Assembly (NCBI GenBank): GCA_003695605.1
Contig: RFIK01000006.1
Coordinates: 1-30,500, forward strand
Source: Chlorobiota bacterium
GTDB lineage: Bacteria; Bacteroidota; Ignavibacteria; Kapaibacteriales; NICIL-2
Reading direction: 5' to 3'
Length of the DNA stretch: 30,500 bases
The notes beneath the pieces were generated by a model. The model was not told the origin of the DNA. It did no database searches and was given only the letters and a program-made list of their open reading frames with translations. Shown in pieces: positions 9,268 through 17,410 of this stretch (within the stretch, counting starts at the first letter, position 1; every line of letters begins with the position of its first letter). The position numbers and the translations under genes were made by a program.

Positions 9268-9292
9268 CGTGCACCTCACATAGGTTACATCT

Positions 9293-9300
9293 CAAATTTA
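9293..9300 (-). promoter_or_regulatory. sqr promoter -7 box
   Basis: TAAATTTG on the minus strand is a perfect match to TAnnTTTG, 25 nt before the sqr ATG. No TTG occurs 17-23 nt upstream; the palindrome at 9321-9338 occupies that area instead. Such a layout fits an activator-dependent promoter internal to the pepN-aminotransferase-crp-sqr run. A single ATGTAAC half-site (9290-9284) lies at the expected transcription start. Confidence 0.5.
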
Positions 9301-9320
9301 CCTTACCTGGCGTAGAAAAA

Positions 9321-9338
9321 ATGTAACATTCGTTACAT
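9321..9338. promoter_or_regulatory. Palindromic Crp/Fnr-type operator upstream of sqr
   Basis: ATGTAAC-ATTC-GTTACAT is a perfect inverted repeat with 7-bp arms and a 4-bp spacer, the symmetry used by Crp/Fnr-family dimers. It begins directly after the crp stop codon (9339-9341). Its centre lies about 40-42 bp upstream of the start point predicted from the TAAATTTG box, which is the classical class II activator position. Confidence 0.62.
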
Positions 9339-9971
9339 TCATCGTGGGAGGTTCTTGATTGTGATTGTTCCTCGATGGATCTCTACTGATCCTTTGCGTT
9401 CGAGCTCTTTGAGCAGGCGGGAGACGACGACACGGGAGGTCCCCAATTCATGCGCTAACTCTTTGTGTGTGATGTGCAGCGTTCGCAGATTCGTTAGTTC
9501 GGCCTTGCGGCGCAGTAAGGCGACTAAGCGATCCGCCAGTCCTGTGAATTTGAACGTTGTGATTAGATCAAGAAGGTCTTGCATGCGCTGGTGGTAGAGA
9601 TACATCAGATGTTCCAGCAGGAGCGCTTGCCGTTGGAGGACAGCGAAAAAATGTTCGAGGCGGATAAAGGCAACTTGGCAGTCTGTTTCTGCAATACTGT
9701 AAAGGCATGAAGGCATATGACGAATTCCTGCCAGCAGTGACATCATGCAGTATTGCTCGGCTTCGAGAAAGTAGAGGACTAATTCCTCTCTCCCATCAGG
9801 AGTGTAGAACACCTTGAGCACACCGCTGAGCACCAGAGGAACGCTCCGTGGGTATTCATTCGGAAGCGTAATCGGTTGGCCAGCTGCGAAATTCTTGATG
9901 ACAGCAGCTCCGAGAAGTTCGTCAACGATATGCGTAGGTAAGTTACTGACTTGTTGTGTATCCACGACCAT
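9339..9971 (-). CDS. Crp/Fnr-family transcriptional regulator
   Basis: A 210-residue regulator with an N-terminal cyclic-nucleotide-binding-like beta barrel (about 15-115), a dimerisation helix (about 117-140) and a C-terminal winged helix-turn-helix (about 165-203, ITHKELAHELGTSRVVVSRLLKELE). The recognition helix keeps the Ser-Arg pair but lacks the Glu of E. coli CRP (RETVGR becomes RVVVSR), so a half-site other than TGTGA is expected. Three cysteines (C75, C89, C98) sit in the sensory barrel; no N-terminal Fnr-type Fe-S cysteine set is present. It begins 12 nt after the aminotransferase stop and ends next to the palindrome in front of sqr. Control of sqr in response to sulfide, oxygen or a related signal is inferred from context; the ligand is unknown. 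Confidence 0.9.
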   Translation of the reverse strand: MVVDTQQVSNLPTHIVDELLGAAVIKNFAAGQPITLPNEYPRSVPLVLSGVLKVFYTPDGREELVLYFLEAEQYCMMSLLAGIRHMPSCLYSIAETDCQVAFIRLEHFFAVLQRQALLLEHLMYLYHQRMQDLLDLITTFKFTGLADRLVALLRRKAELTNLRTLHITHKELAHELGTSRVVVSRLLKELERKGSVEIHRGTITIKNLPR

Positions 9972-9983
9972 TGGCCATCTGCG

Positions 9984-11162
9984 CTAACTGTTGAGGGATT
10001 CGAGAAATGTTGCGACGCGCTCGACGGCTCGTTTTATGTGCTCATCGCTCGTTGCGAAGGACAGTCGAAGGTAACCTGCCATGCCGAACGCCTCACCCGG
10101 GACTGTTGCCACGTAGTAGCGCTCGAGCAACTCGGTGGCAATGTCTGCCGTCGTTCGCTGCTCGGTCAGAAGTAAGCGAATGTCCAACCACACGTAGAAC
10201 GCGCCGTCGGGTGGAAGAGCGCGCACAGCTGGGACCGCAGCGAACAGATCGAGCAGAAGTTTGCGCCGTTGCTCAAAGCACAGGCGCATGTGCTCAACAT
10301 CGGTTGCTGCGTGTTGGAGCGCTGCCAGTGCAGCATACTGCGCTATCGAGGTCGGATTCGATGTATCCTGGCTCTGGACTTTTGCAGCCTGCGCAATGAC
10401 ATGCGCCGGACCGGTCATGAAGCCGATTCGCCATCCGGTCATAGCGTAGGCCTTGGAGCAGCCGTTGACGGTGATTGTGCGATGTGCAACTTGCTCGAAG
10501 GAACCAATGCTTACGTGTCGGGTTGTGTACGTGAGCTTTTCGTATATCTCATCGCTAATGATGTAGCACTCATGCTCGGCGAGCACATCTGCCAGAGCGG
10601 CAAGTTCCTGGCGGGTGTACATCACTCCCGTTGGATTGCAGGGCGAATTGATGATCACGCAAGCGAGACGGTCATCGAAATAGTCGCGAAGGCGCTCAGG
10701 GTGAAGTTTGAAGTTATCGGCCGGCGAAGTTGGGATAACGACTGGCTCGGCACCTGCAAGTGTGACCATCGCTGGGTAGCTAACCCAATACGGCGCAATG
10801 ATGATGACGCGATCGCCTGGATTGCAGATCGCATGGAGTGCATTCATGATGCTGTGCTTCGCACCACAGGAGATGAGCACAGACTCTTCACTTGCGAGCA
10901 GGAGATGATTTTCGGTTCGAAACTTTTCTGCGACAGCGCGTCGGAGTTCAAGGATGCCGGATGATTCGGTATAGCGCGTTTTCCCTTCTTCGATAGCAGC
11001 AATGGCAGCGCGTCGTGCACACTCAGGCGTCGGGAAATCGGGTTCGCCGACAGCGAGCGAGATGACGTCGTGGCCCTCGCGAGCCAGCTGCTTTGCGCGC
11101 GCAGCAATCGAGAGGGTTTGTGATTCGCTGGCTGCAAGAACTCGCTGAGAAAGTTGCCGCAT
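9984..11162 (-). CDS. Class I aminotransferase, aspartate-type
   Basis: A 392-residue fold-type I PLP enzyme of the aspartate aminotransferase Ib group, likely exchanging amino groups between aspartate or other amino acids and 2-oxoglutarate. Visible marks: the substrate-loop start VGEPDFPTP (residues 38-46), NSPCNPTG with Asn176, SDEIYE with Asp204 and Tyr207, the PLP lysine K237 in NGCSKAYAMTGWRIG, and the C-terminal Arg in GYLRLSFA that binds the substrate carboxylate. The ATG at 11162 is only 4 nt past the stop of the M1 peptidase gene, and the product then starts like other family members (MRQLSQRV); a start at 11309 would add a meaningless 49 residues. Its place after a secreted aminopeptidase fits amino-acid catabolism. 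Exact specificity cannot be read from sequence alone. Confidence 0.92.
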   Translation of the reverse strand: MRQLSQRVLAASESQTLSIAARAKQLAREGHDVISLAVGEPDFPTPECARRAAIAAIEEGKTRYTESSGILELRRAVAEKFRTENHLLLASEESVLISCGAKHSIMNALHAICNPGDRVIIIAPYWVSYPAMVTLAGAEPVVIPTSPADNFKLHPERLRDYFDDRLACVIINSPCNPTGVMYTRQELAALADVLAEHECYIISDEIYEKLTYTTRHVSIGSFEQVAHRTITVNGCSKAYAMTGWRIGFMTGPAHVIAQAAKVQSQDTSNPTSIAQYAALAALQHAATDVEHMRLCFEQRRKLLLDLFAAVPAVRALPPDGAFYVWLDIRLLLTEQRTTADIATELLERYYVATVPGEAFGMAGYLRLSFATSDEHIKRAVERVATFLESLNS

Positions 11163-11166
11163 GCGA

Positions 11167-13251
11167 CTACGGGAGGATGATGACGCGTTGACGGCCCCTG
11201 CGCCCGTGCACTGCAACGTCGAGCATGTACAGCCCAGGAGCAAGGGAACCGCTCTCGATGCTACACAGCTCACTGCTCGTAGTGGTCTGGAAAGCAAGGC
11301 GACCATCACTCCTCCAGAGTCGAATCGTTGCAGCGTTCCACGTCGGAGGCAGCCATACTGTCAGTGGCTGACCACGCATGCAGGGATGGGGGAGAACGCG
11401 GATGTCCTCCGGAGAGGTTTCTGCTTCGACGCTCAACACCAGCGCACTTGAATCTTTCTGGCAGAGAATTGCATCATCTGGATCGAGTTCGAGCGTGCGC
11501 GGCAAAAAAGGCACCTCCAGCGTTGCAAATTGTTCGCGCGAGGATACAAGCAGCGTCGTATCGTATGCTCCACCAGACCAATACTCCCGTAGCCGCAGCT
11601 GCAATGGCACGACGTAGACGGGAAGGAATGCTGAACTGTCCTGCAACTGCGCAATCCGAACACGGATGTGGTACCCCCTCGCGGTTTGCTCAAGAGCGAG
11701 GAGATCAGCGTGCAGAATCGGATGCCCAATTGCATAGACCCATTGATCAAAAAACGTGCGCCATGGCACAGGCGGAGATGGGACGCGTTCCTGGCAGAAG
11801 CGTACCAAGTCCTCCGTTTCGAGCGACTGGTATGCGAAACGATCGAAGTAGCTGCGGAGCAATCCGAAGAATGTGCTATCGCCAAGCATTGTGCGCATCA
11901 TGTGAAAGATCCAGCCCGCTTTGACATAGGTTGTGCCAGTGTTGAACAGATTGATGCCACTGGTGTTGTACACCGGTGGCTGCGAGCGCGCACCATCGGC
12001 GCGGAGGTAATCGCGATCCCGGCGCGCTGCAAAGTATCTCCGTGCTACCGAATCGCCGTAAGCATATTCAAGCCACAGCCGTTCACTGTACGTTGCGCCG
12101 CCTTCGTTGAGCCAGAGGTCGTTCCACGTTGCGCAGGTAACAAGATCGCCGAGCCAGTGATGCGCCAGTTCGTGTGCGATGACCGTCTCCCACCGCTGAA
12201 TAAGTGCATTGCGGTGATGTGTGGTCATTGTTTGATGTTCCATTGCGCCCATGAAGTATGGGTAGAGCAGCGCTTGCCCGTAGCTGCCAAATGGATACGG
12301 ACGGTAGTGTTGTTCATACGCACGCATCATCTCCTCGGTCACTGCGAGCATCCATGCGGCGTTGTCTGCATAGCTGATTGAGTCGGTCTGCCATAGGTAA
12401 AGTCGCAGAGGGATTGTGCGTACCGAATCGCGTGAGCGATAGCTTCGCTCCAGCGTTGCATAGCGTGAGGCAATCGCGACCATCAGGTAGGTGGAAATCG
12501 GCTCTGCGCTGGTGTAGCGATAGGCTCGAATCTGTGAGTCGTCCCAGTCGAGTGTTACCGAATCAGGAGTGCCATTGGAAAGAGTTGTAAACCCTGGCGG
12601 GGCAAGGATCGTTATTGTCGCCAATGCTTTGTCGTAGGGGCGGTCGTTGCAGGGCATCCACCGTCGCGCACTGTTCGGCTGGCTCATTGTGTACGCGATC
12701 GGGGAAGGCAGCTCGTTGCCAGAATCGTCGTGCCAGTACCGGTTATAACCACCGTATAGCTCTCGGCGCATGGCGGACGCGGAATTGTTGCGATATGCGA
12801 TGGTGACAGCAGCTGTGTCGCCCCGATGTAGTGGGGTGGCAAGCTGCAGCCAGAGACGATCGCCAGTGCGCTGGCTAGTAGGACGCTCAGTGCTCGTGGC
12901 ATGCCAACGATGAATGCTGATCGAATCAACGACAAGTGATGAATCTGCATCGAGTTCGATTGCCCAAAGCTGTGCAGTATCGCATCGAAGGGTGATTGTT
13001 TGAACGCCACGATATTTTCTCAAGGCTTGGCTACTATCAGAGAGAGCAGCCCGCCAGTCAAGAATTAGGTCATACCGCAGCACATCGTAGGGACGTCGGC
13101 TCAGCCAGGTAGCTACTTCAGGGAAACGGGGATGCTCACAAGGCTGAATCTGACTGCTGACACTTGGAAGAGTCTGAGCTTGGGCACGAAACGGGGTCGA
13201 CAGCAGGGCGCAGCAAAGCAGCGCTGAGTAGGCTGAGAGCATGTAGCGCAT
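11167..13251 (-). CDS. Secreted M1-family aminopeptidase with T9SS sorting domain
   Basis: A 694-residue zinc metallopeptidase. Residues 1-25 form a signal peptide. The M1 catalytic domain has the substrate motif GAMEH (335-339; usually GAMEN), the zinc motif HELAH (H360, E361, H364) and the third ligand in NEGGATY (E383). From about residue 605 a C-terminal domain follows the type IX secretion sorting pattern (a leading LPHPC segment and a closing LAPGLYMLDV...RQRVIIL), so the enzyme is probably exported and anchored or released at the cell surface. It would trim N-terminal residues from external peptides. A TAnnTTTG box lies 34 nt before the start. It is the first gene of a closely spaced run with the aminotransferase, the crp-like gene and sqr. 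Confidence 0.93.
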   Translation of the reverse strand: MRYMLSAYSALLCCALLSTPFRAQAQTLPSVSSQIQPCEHPRFPEVATWLSRRPYDVLRYDLILDWRAALSDSSQALRKYRGVQTITLRCDTAQLWAIELDADSSLVVDSISIHRWHATSTERPTSQRTGDRLWLQLATPLHRGDTAAVTIAYRNNSASAMRRELYGGYNRYWHDDSGNELPSPIAYTMSQPNSARRWMPCNDRPYDKALATITILAPPGFTTLSNGTPDSVTLDWDDSQIRAYRYTSAEPISTYLMVAIASRYATLERSYRSRDSVRTIPLRLYLWQTDSISYADNAAWMLAVTEEMMRAYEQHYRPYPFGSYGQALLYPYFMGAMEHQTMTTHHRNALIQRWETVIAHELAHHWLGDLVTCATWNDLWLNEGGATYSERLWLEYAYGDSVARRYFAARRDRDYLRADGARSQPPVYNTSGINLFNTGTTYVKAGWIFHMMRTMLGDSTFFGLLRSYFDRFAYQSLETEDLVRFCQERVPSPPVPWRTFFDQWVYAIGHPILHADLLALEQTARGYHIRVRIAQLQDSSAFLPVYVVPLQLRLREYWSGGAYDTTLLVSSREQFATLEVPFLPRTLELDPDDAILCQKDSSALVLSVEAETSPEDIRVLPHPCMRGQPLTVWLPPTWNAATIRLWRSDGRLAFQTTTSSELCSIESGSLAPGLYMLDVAVHGRRGRQRVIILP

Positions 13252-13285
13252 TGTGGATCGAAATGGAGGAACAAGAACACACGGG

Positions 13286-13293
13286 CAAACTTA
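13286..13293 (-). promoter_or_regulatory. Putative promoter -7 box for the M1 peptidase operon
   Basis: TAAGTTTG on the minus strand matches TAnnTTTG exactly and lies 34 nt upstream of the peptidase ATG, in the 149-bp gap shared with divergent rpoZ. No good -33 TTG is seen at the right distance. Confidence 0.4.
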
Positions 13294-13353
13294 GCAAAGC
13301 AGTTCCAACGTGCATGCATCGTGCTCAGTCAAACGTCCCACGGAGCGTTGCCG

Positions 13354-13361
13354 TATTTTTG
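13354..13361 (+). promoter_or_regulatory. Putative rpoZ promoter -7 box
   Basis: TATTTTTG matches TAnnTTTG exactly, 39 nt before the rpoZ ATG, leaving a leader that includes the Shine-Dalgarno-like GGCGAGG. It faces away from the M1 peptidase promoter box. Confidence 0.42.
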
Positions 13362-13400
13362 CAACCAAGTTGGAATGTACCATTTCGCGGCGAGGCTACG

Positions 13401-13721
13401 ATGAACATCAACCACATGAGCTTGGTCAATCCGATTGAAGTCAAGATGAAAGCATCGGCGCAAGGGTCGCTCTACGAAGCGATTGTTGCACTCGGCTTGC
13501 GTGCCCGGCAAATCAATGATCAGATTCGGAACCAGTACCTTGCACGCACCTACGATTTGTCTGAGCGGGAGGAAGACAACGAAACAAGGGCTATCAAGCT
13601 TGAGGTGAGCCGCGAGTTCGACCGCATTCCGAAGCCAACGTTTCAGGCGATGCGTGAGATGTTCGATGACAAACTGCAGTGGTGGTACCCCAATGGAGAG
13701 CAGCCATCGGTGGAAGCGTAG
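13401..13721 (+). CDS. rpoZ: RNA polymerase omega subunit
   Basis: A 106-residue small subunit that assists RNA polymerase assembly by clamping the beta' C-terminus. The conserved core is at about residues 24-46 (SLYEAIVALGLRARQIND), matching the omega signature of Chlorobi and Bacteroidota rather than the E. coli form. A longer acidic and basic middle segment and a C-terminal helix ending DDKLQWWYP follow. The ATG at 13401 is supported by GGCGAGG 5 nt upstream; the frame is open to 13164, but that extension overlaps the divergent peptidase gene and looks non-coding. The next gene is coaBC, as in the widespread gmk-rpoZ-coaBC order, although gmk is missing here. Confidence 0.85.
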   Translation: MNINHMSLVNPIEVKMKASAQGSLYEAIVALGLRARQINDQIRNQYLARTYDLSEREEDNETRAIKLEVSREFDRIPKPTFQAMREMFDDKLQWWYPNGEQPSVEA

Positions 13722-13762
13722 ATAAGTGTTCCTTCTCCCAAGGCGGAATTATACGGTAATTT

Positions 13763-13805
13763 ACGTCCGCTGACTACCGTCGCTGGAGCAGCGGACGTTT
13801 ATTTT
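13763..13805 (+). terminator. Hairpin between rpoZ and coaBC
   Basis: Nine-bp arms ACGTCCGCT / AGCGGACGT enclose an 18-nt loop and are followed by TTATTTTG. Placed in the 112-nt gap between rpoZ and coaBC, it looks like a terminator or attenuator that could lower coaBC transcription relative to rpoZ. Confidence 0.5.
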
Positions 13806-13833
13806 GCACTCAATCGGCACTGAACTATCAGCG

Positions 13834-15195
13834 ATGGAGCAACTGCGCGGTAAACGGATCATTGTGGGCGTCGGTGGTAGCATCGCTGCGTATAAAGCAC
13901 CGCATGTGGTGCGCCTTCTCCGGCAGTGTGGTGCCGATGTTCGCGTTGCGATGACGCCGTCGGCTCGGCACTTTGTTTCTCCCATGGTGCTGGGGAATCT
14001 CTCCGGAGAAGCGGTGGCGCTCGAGATGTTCGATGAGCAGATCCAGCACGGCGGCTCCTGGCATATCCACTGGGCGCAGTGGGCAGATGCAATGCTCATT
14101 GCGCCATGCAGTGCACATTTGCTCGGCTCCCTTGCGCATGGCTTGTGCGATTCGGTTGTTGCCTGTCTGGCGCTCGCGCTCCCACGCTCAACGCCGCTTG
14201 TGGTTGCACCGGCAATGGACACAACAATGTGGGAACATCCTGCGACGCAGCGCAATGTAGAGCAGCTCCGTCGCGATGGAGCGACCATCATTCCGCCGGA
14301 GGAAGGCGAGCTTGCCAGTGGACTCTGGGGAGTTGGCCGCATGCCTGAGCCTTCAGTGATCGTCGAGCATCTGGCGTCGGCGGTCTCAGGTGCAGCAATC
14401 GAGGCGTCACGGTTCGTCTCGAGCCGACCGCTGGACGAAACCGTCCGCGCTGATCGCTTGACAGCAGAGATTGCTCTTGCGCAACTGGTGCATGGAGAAC
14501 AGGGGCGACTCGATGGCGTCACAGTACTCATCACTGCAGGCCCGACACGCGAAGCACTCGATGCAGTGCGATTCCTTTCGAATCGGTCATCCGGCAAGAT
14601 GGGGTACGCACTCGCTGAAGCTGCTCGGGATAGGAAGGCACGTGTTGTCCTCGTCAGCGGACCTGTTGCGCTTGATCCACCGCAGGGAGTTGAGCTTGTC
14701 AAGGTTGAAACAGCCCGCCAAATGCTCGAAGCTGTGGAGCGATACCGCGGGCAGTGGAGTATCGCGATGGCAGCTGCAGCGGTCGCAGATTTTATGCCGG
14801 CAACGCCCAGTCCAGGCAAGCTCAAGCGAAACGAGATCGGCGATCGAATCACAGTCGAGCTCGTCCGCACTCCCGACATTTTAGCTGCGTTAGGGCAATC
14901 AAAGCCACCGGATGGTGTTCTTGTCGGTTTTGCGCTCGAAGAGCAGCAGCGGCTCGACGACGGCATCGCCAAACTTCGCGTACGTGGCTGCGATGTTGCG
15001 GTGCTCAATGCACTCGATGCACCCGAGAGCGGCTTTGAGGGAGATTCGAACACGATTACGATCGTGACGTTCGATGGCGATCGCGCAGTTCGTCACTCCT
15101 ACGCGCCGGCCCCGAAGCGCGTCTGTGCAGAGTATGTCCTCGACCATGCAGTACGATTGTTGTACGCCCGGCGAGATACTGCCGGGAGGGTATAA
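13834..15195 (+). CDS. coaBC: CoaBC: phosphopantothenoylcysteine synthetase/decarboxylase
   Basis: A bifunctional coenzyme A biosynthesis enzyme of 453 residues. CoaB joins cysteine to 4'-phosphopantothenate and CoaC, an FMN enzyme, decarboxylates the product to 4'-phosphopantetheine. The N-terminal CoaC domain (about 1-185) has GGSIAAYK, the active-site His in WHIHWAQWAD (H77) and the PAMDTTMW substrate clamp (126-133), where Asp replaces the more usual Asn. The CoaB domain begins near LITAGPTREALD, with FLSNRSSGKMGYALA, and includes the conserved KxKR and ELVRTPDIL segments. I chose the ATG at 13834; a TTG ten codons upstream is less likely. It follows rpoZ, a common bacterial order. Long minus-strand open frames across it are shadows. 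Confidence 0.95.
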   Translation: MEQLRGKRIIVGVGGSIAAYKAPHVVRLLRQCGADVRVAMTPSARHFVSPMVLGNLSGEAVALEMFDEQIQHGGSWHIHWAQWADAMLIAPCSAHLLGSLAHGLCDSVVACLALALPRSTPLVVAPAMDTTMWEHPATQRNVEQLRRDGATIIPPEEGELASGLWGVGRMPEPSVIVEHLASAVSGAAIEASRFVSSRPLDETVRADRLTAEIALAQLVHGEQGRLDGVTVLITAGPTREALDAVRFLSNRSSGKMGYALAEAARDRKARVVLVSGPVALDPPQGVELVKVETARQMLEAVERYRGQWSIAMAAAAVADFMPATPSPGKLKRNEIGDRITVELVRTPDILAALGQSKPPDGVLVGFALEEQQRLDDGIAKLRVRGCDVAVLNALDAPESGFEGDSNTITIVTFDGDRAVRHSYAPAPKRVCAEYVLDHAVRLLYARRDTAGRV

Positions 15196-15247
15196 AACGC
15201 CTTGGCGCCTGAAGAGGCACGTTGCCCATCCTGAGAACACTGAGATG

Positions 15248-16648
15248 TCACCGTGCTGTCGGGTTTGAGTTCATCAGTGCCTCGATGGCATCCGGATGTC
15301 GTGGAAGTCGTGCTGAGAGAATCACCGGTCCGCTGTCGGTGACGAGGATGTCATCCTCGATGCGGATGCCAATGTTCCACCACTGTGCGTCACAGGGGCT
15401 GCCGGGTGGGATGTAGATCCCTGGTTCAACGGTGATAACTGTTCCGGCACGGAGTGGGCCATACGTGCCAGCATCATGGACATCGAGCCCAAGGTAGTGC
15501 GAAGTGCCATGCATGAAGTACCGCCGCACCTCGTTGGGAGATTCGATGATCCCAAGCTCCATCAAGCCGCGCGCGATGACTGATTCGGCGGCGCGATGGG
15601 TCGCGCGGAATGGAGCACCGACCCTGGCGCTGGCAATTGCTGAGTCTTGCGCTTCGAGGACGAGCAGATACAGCTGCCGCTGCTCGGGCGAGAAACGACC
15701 ATTGATCGGGAAGGTACGCGTAATGTCTGCGGTGTACCCGCGGTACTCTGCACCACAGTCAGCAAGGACAAGGTCTCCCGTCCGTGTGGTGCGGCGGTTG
15801 GTTTGGTAGTGGAGGATGCAGCTATTGGGGCCGCTTCCGACGATGCTCGGATAGCCAACATCTTCGGCACCTGCTCGACGGAAGTGATATTCCATGATGG
15901 CTTCGAGATCATATTCTGCCATGCCAGGCTTGGCATTGCGCATGGTTGCCTCGAACGCATCGAGTGTGATGTCAATTGCTTTTTGGAGGAGCCGCAGCTC
16001 ATGAGCGTCTTTGACTTCACGCATTGCAGCGAGCGTCCGAAGTGACGTCCGAACGATCAAACCAGGAAAACGCTCGTGAAGCCAATTGCGAAGTAGTTGC
16101 TCTACCTCGATGCGTGTACCGGCGATTGGGAGCTCTACCGATGATGTCGGCAATCCCGAGGCTATGTAGAGTGTGTCGCGGGTGCGTAGAAGGGAGTCGA
16201 GCACTTCTTTCAACGCAGAATACTCGAGCGCTGGCCGTAGCCCGAGCACACGCTCGGCTTCGGTCGGACCCATACGAATGCCGGTCCACGTTTCGCGATC
16301 GGGGTTGCGGGGCTCGATGAAGAACAGCTCGGTTGAGTGCGTGCGGTTCCAGGTCAATCCTCCTGGAACAAGCAGCAGTGCGCATCGTGGTTCAGTGCAG
16401 CCAGTCAAGTAGAGAAGGTTCGAGTTCTGACGGTATTCGTAGTCTACGTCGTTCTGGCGGTTACGCACGTCGGCGCTCAGGAGGAGGATTGCCGCTCGGT
16501 CAGTGTGCGATGCTACGAGCCGTTGGCGACGTTCTCGGTACACGTCGGGTGGAATACCATCGCTTTCGTATCGCTCATACGGTAGCAGCTGAGCGCAAGC
16601 CTGGCCCAGGAGAAGGAGAGCAAGAACAACTCTGATGTGGAATTTCAT
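15248..16648 (-). CDS. pepP: Secreted Xaa-Pro aminopeptidase (M24B)
   Basis: A 466-residue dinuclear metallopeptidase removing N-terminal residues that precede proline. Residues 1-19 form a signal peptide, so unlike cytoplasmic PepP it is exported. The N-terminal aminopeptidase-P domain (about 25-200, with RQNSNLLYLTG) is followed by the pita-bread fold with all five metal ligands: D297 (LADCGAEY), D308 (ADITRTFP), H384 (MHGTSHYLGLDVHD), E408 (VEPGIYIP) and E431 (RIEDD). It starts 24 nt after the comF stop and is last in the yjbQ-comF-pepP run. With the secreted M1 peptidase it points to use of external peptides. The symbol pepP reflects family only; substrate range is not readable. Confidence 0.92.
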   Translation of the reverse strand: MKFHIRVVLALLLLGQACAQLLPYERYESDGIPPDVYRERRQRLVASHTDRAAILLLSADVRNRQNDVDYEYRQNSNLLYLTGCTEPRCALLLVPGGLTWNRTHSTELFFIEPRNPDRETWTGIRMGPTEAERVLGLRPALEYSALKEVLDSLLRTRDTLYIASGLPTSSVELPIAGTRIEVEQLLRNWLHERFPGLIVRTSLRTLAAMREVKDAHELRLLQKAIDITLDAFEATMRNAKPGMAEYDLEAIMEYHFRRAGAEDVGYPSIVGSGPNSCILHYQTNRRTTRTGDLVLADCGAEYRGYTADITRTFPINGRFSPEQRQLYLLVLEAQDSAIASARVGAPFRATHRAAESVIARGLMELGIIESPNEVRRYFMHGTSHYLGLDVHDAGTYGPLRAGTVITVEPGIYIPPGSPCDAQWWNIGIRIEDDILVTDSGPVILSARLPRHPDAIEALMNSNPTAR

Positions 16649-16672
16649 CAGTAATGGTCCGAGCGTTGTTGG

Positions 16673-17410
16673 TTACTGTCGTGCTGCAACGAGCGTTGCG
16701 GCATCGGTGCGTGTGGCTCCCAGCTCCAAGGCGCAAGTGGCTACGCTGCGGAGCGTCGAGCCTGTGGTGAAGACGTCATCAACCAACAAAATTGTAGCGC
16801 CCTGCAGCCCTGCCGCCTGCGAGCCTTGACCGAATGCTCCTTCGGTATTGGTGCGGCGTTCTCCTGCGGAGAGTTTCGTTTGGCTTTGTGTGTAACGGGT
16901 GCGGCGAATGGCATCCGGCAAAACAGGGACGCGGAGGACACGCCGGACTCCTTCAGCGATGGCATCGGCTTGATTGTAGCCACGTTCGCGCTGCCGTGCT
17001 GGATGGATTGGCACCGGAACGATCGCCTCGTACCGCGTGGGTGAAAGCAACTGTACTGCTGCGCCAAGCTCGAGACCGAGTTCAACGCCAACGTGCCAGT
17101 AGCCATAGTACTTGAGTGCGTAGATCAAGCGGAAGAGTCCTGCCTGCCGCGGATCTGCACTCCAGCGTGCTATGACCAGCGACAGCGGGCAATCGTCGAG
17201 ATCACCACTGTGCTCCTGGGCAATGGCCAGTAACTGTTGCGGCGGAGGTGCTGGATGAAGACTATCGAAACATTGCCGGCAGAGGTAGTGCCACTGGGTG
17301 GTGGAAGGTAAAACTGCTCCGCAGAGCATGCACCGCCACGGTACAGCAAAATCGAGCAGGCACTTACCAATCTGCTCGACAAAACGCACGATAGCGCCGA
17401 GCGTAGTCAT
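16673..17410 (-). CDS. comF: ComF-family phosphoribosyltransferase-like protein
   Basis: A 245-residue ComF/GntX protein. Two N-terminal CxxC pairs (C27-C30 and C44-C47) form the zinc finger typical of ComF. The C-terminal type I phosphoribosyltransferase fold shows VPVPIHPARQRERGYNQA and the PRPP-loop motif LLVDDVFTTGST. In naturally competent bacteria ComF takes part in handling incoming single-stranded DNA; its enzymatic substrate is not settled. The ATG overlaps the yjbQ stop by 4 nt (ATGA), so translation is likely coupled. No other competence gene is in the window, so a role in transformation here is only a possibility. Confidence 0.9.
   Translation of the reverse strand: MTTLGAIVRFVEQIGKCLLDFAVPWRCMLCGAVLPSTTQWHYLCRQCFDSLHPAPPPQQLLAIAQEHSGDLDDCPLSLVIARWSADPRQAGLFRLIYALKYYGYWHVGVELGLELGAAVQLLSPTRYEAIVPVPIHPARQRERGYNQADAIAEGVRRVLRVPVLPDAIRRTRYTQSQTKLSAGERRTNTEGAFGQGSQAAGLQGATILLVDDVFTTGSTLRSVATCALELGATRTDAATLVAARQ

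Noticed and set aside
11167..13251. GAMEH in place of GAMEN in the M1 peptidase as evidence of inactivity
   Set aside because: The zinc motif and third ligand are intact, and variation at the last position of this motif occurs in active relatives, so I do not treat it as a loss of function.
13761..15053. 430-aa minus-strand frame opposite coaBC
   Set aside because: Ser/Ala/Arg/Pro-rich shadow of a well-supported coaBC; no motif.
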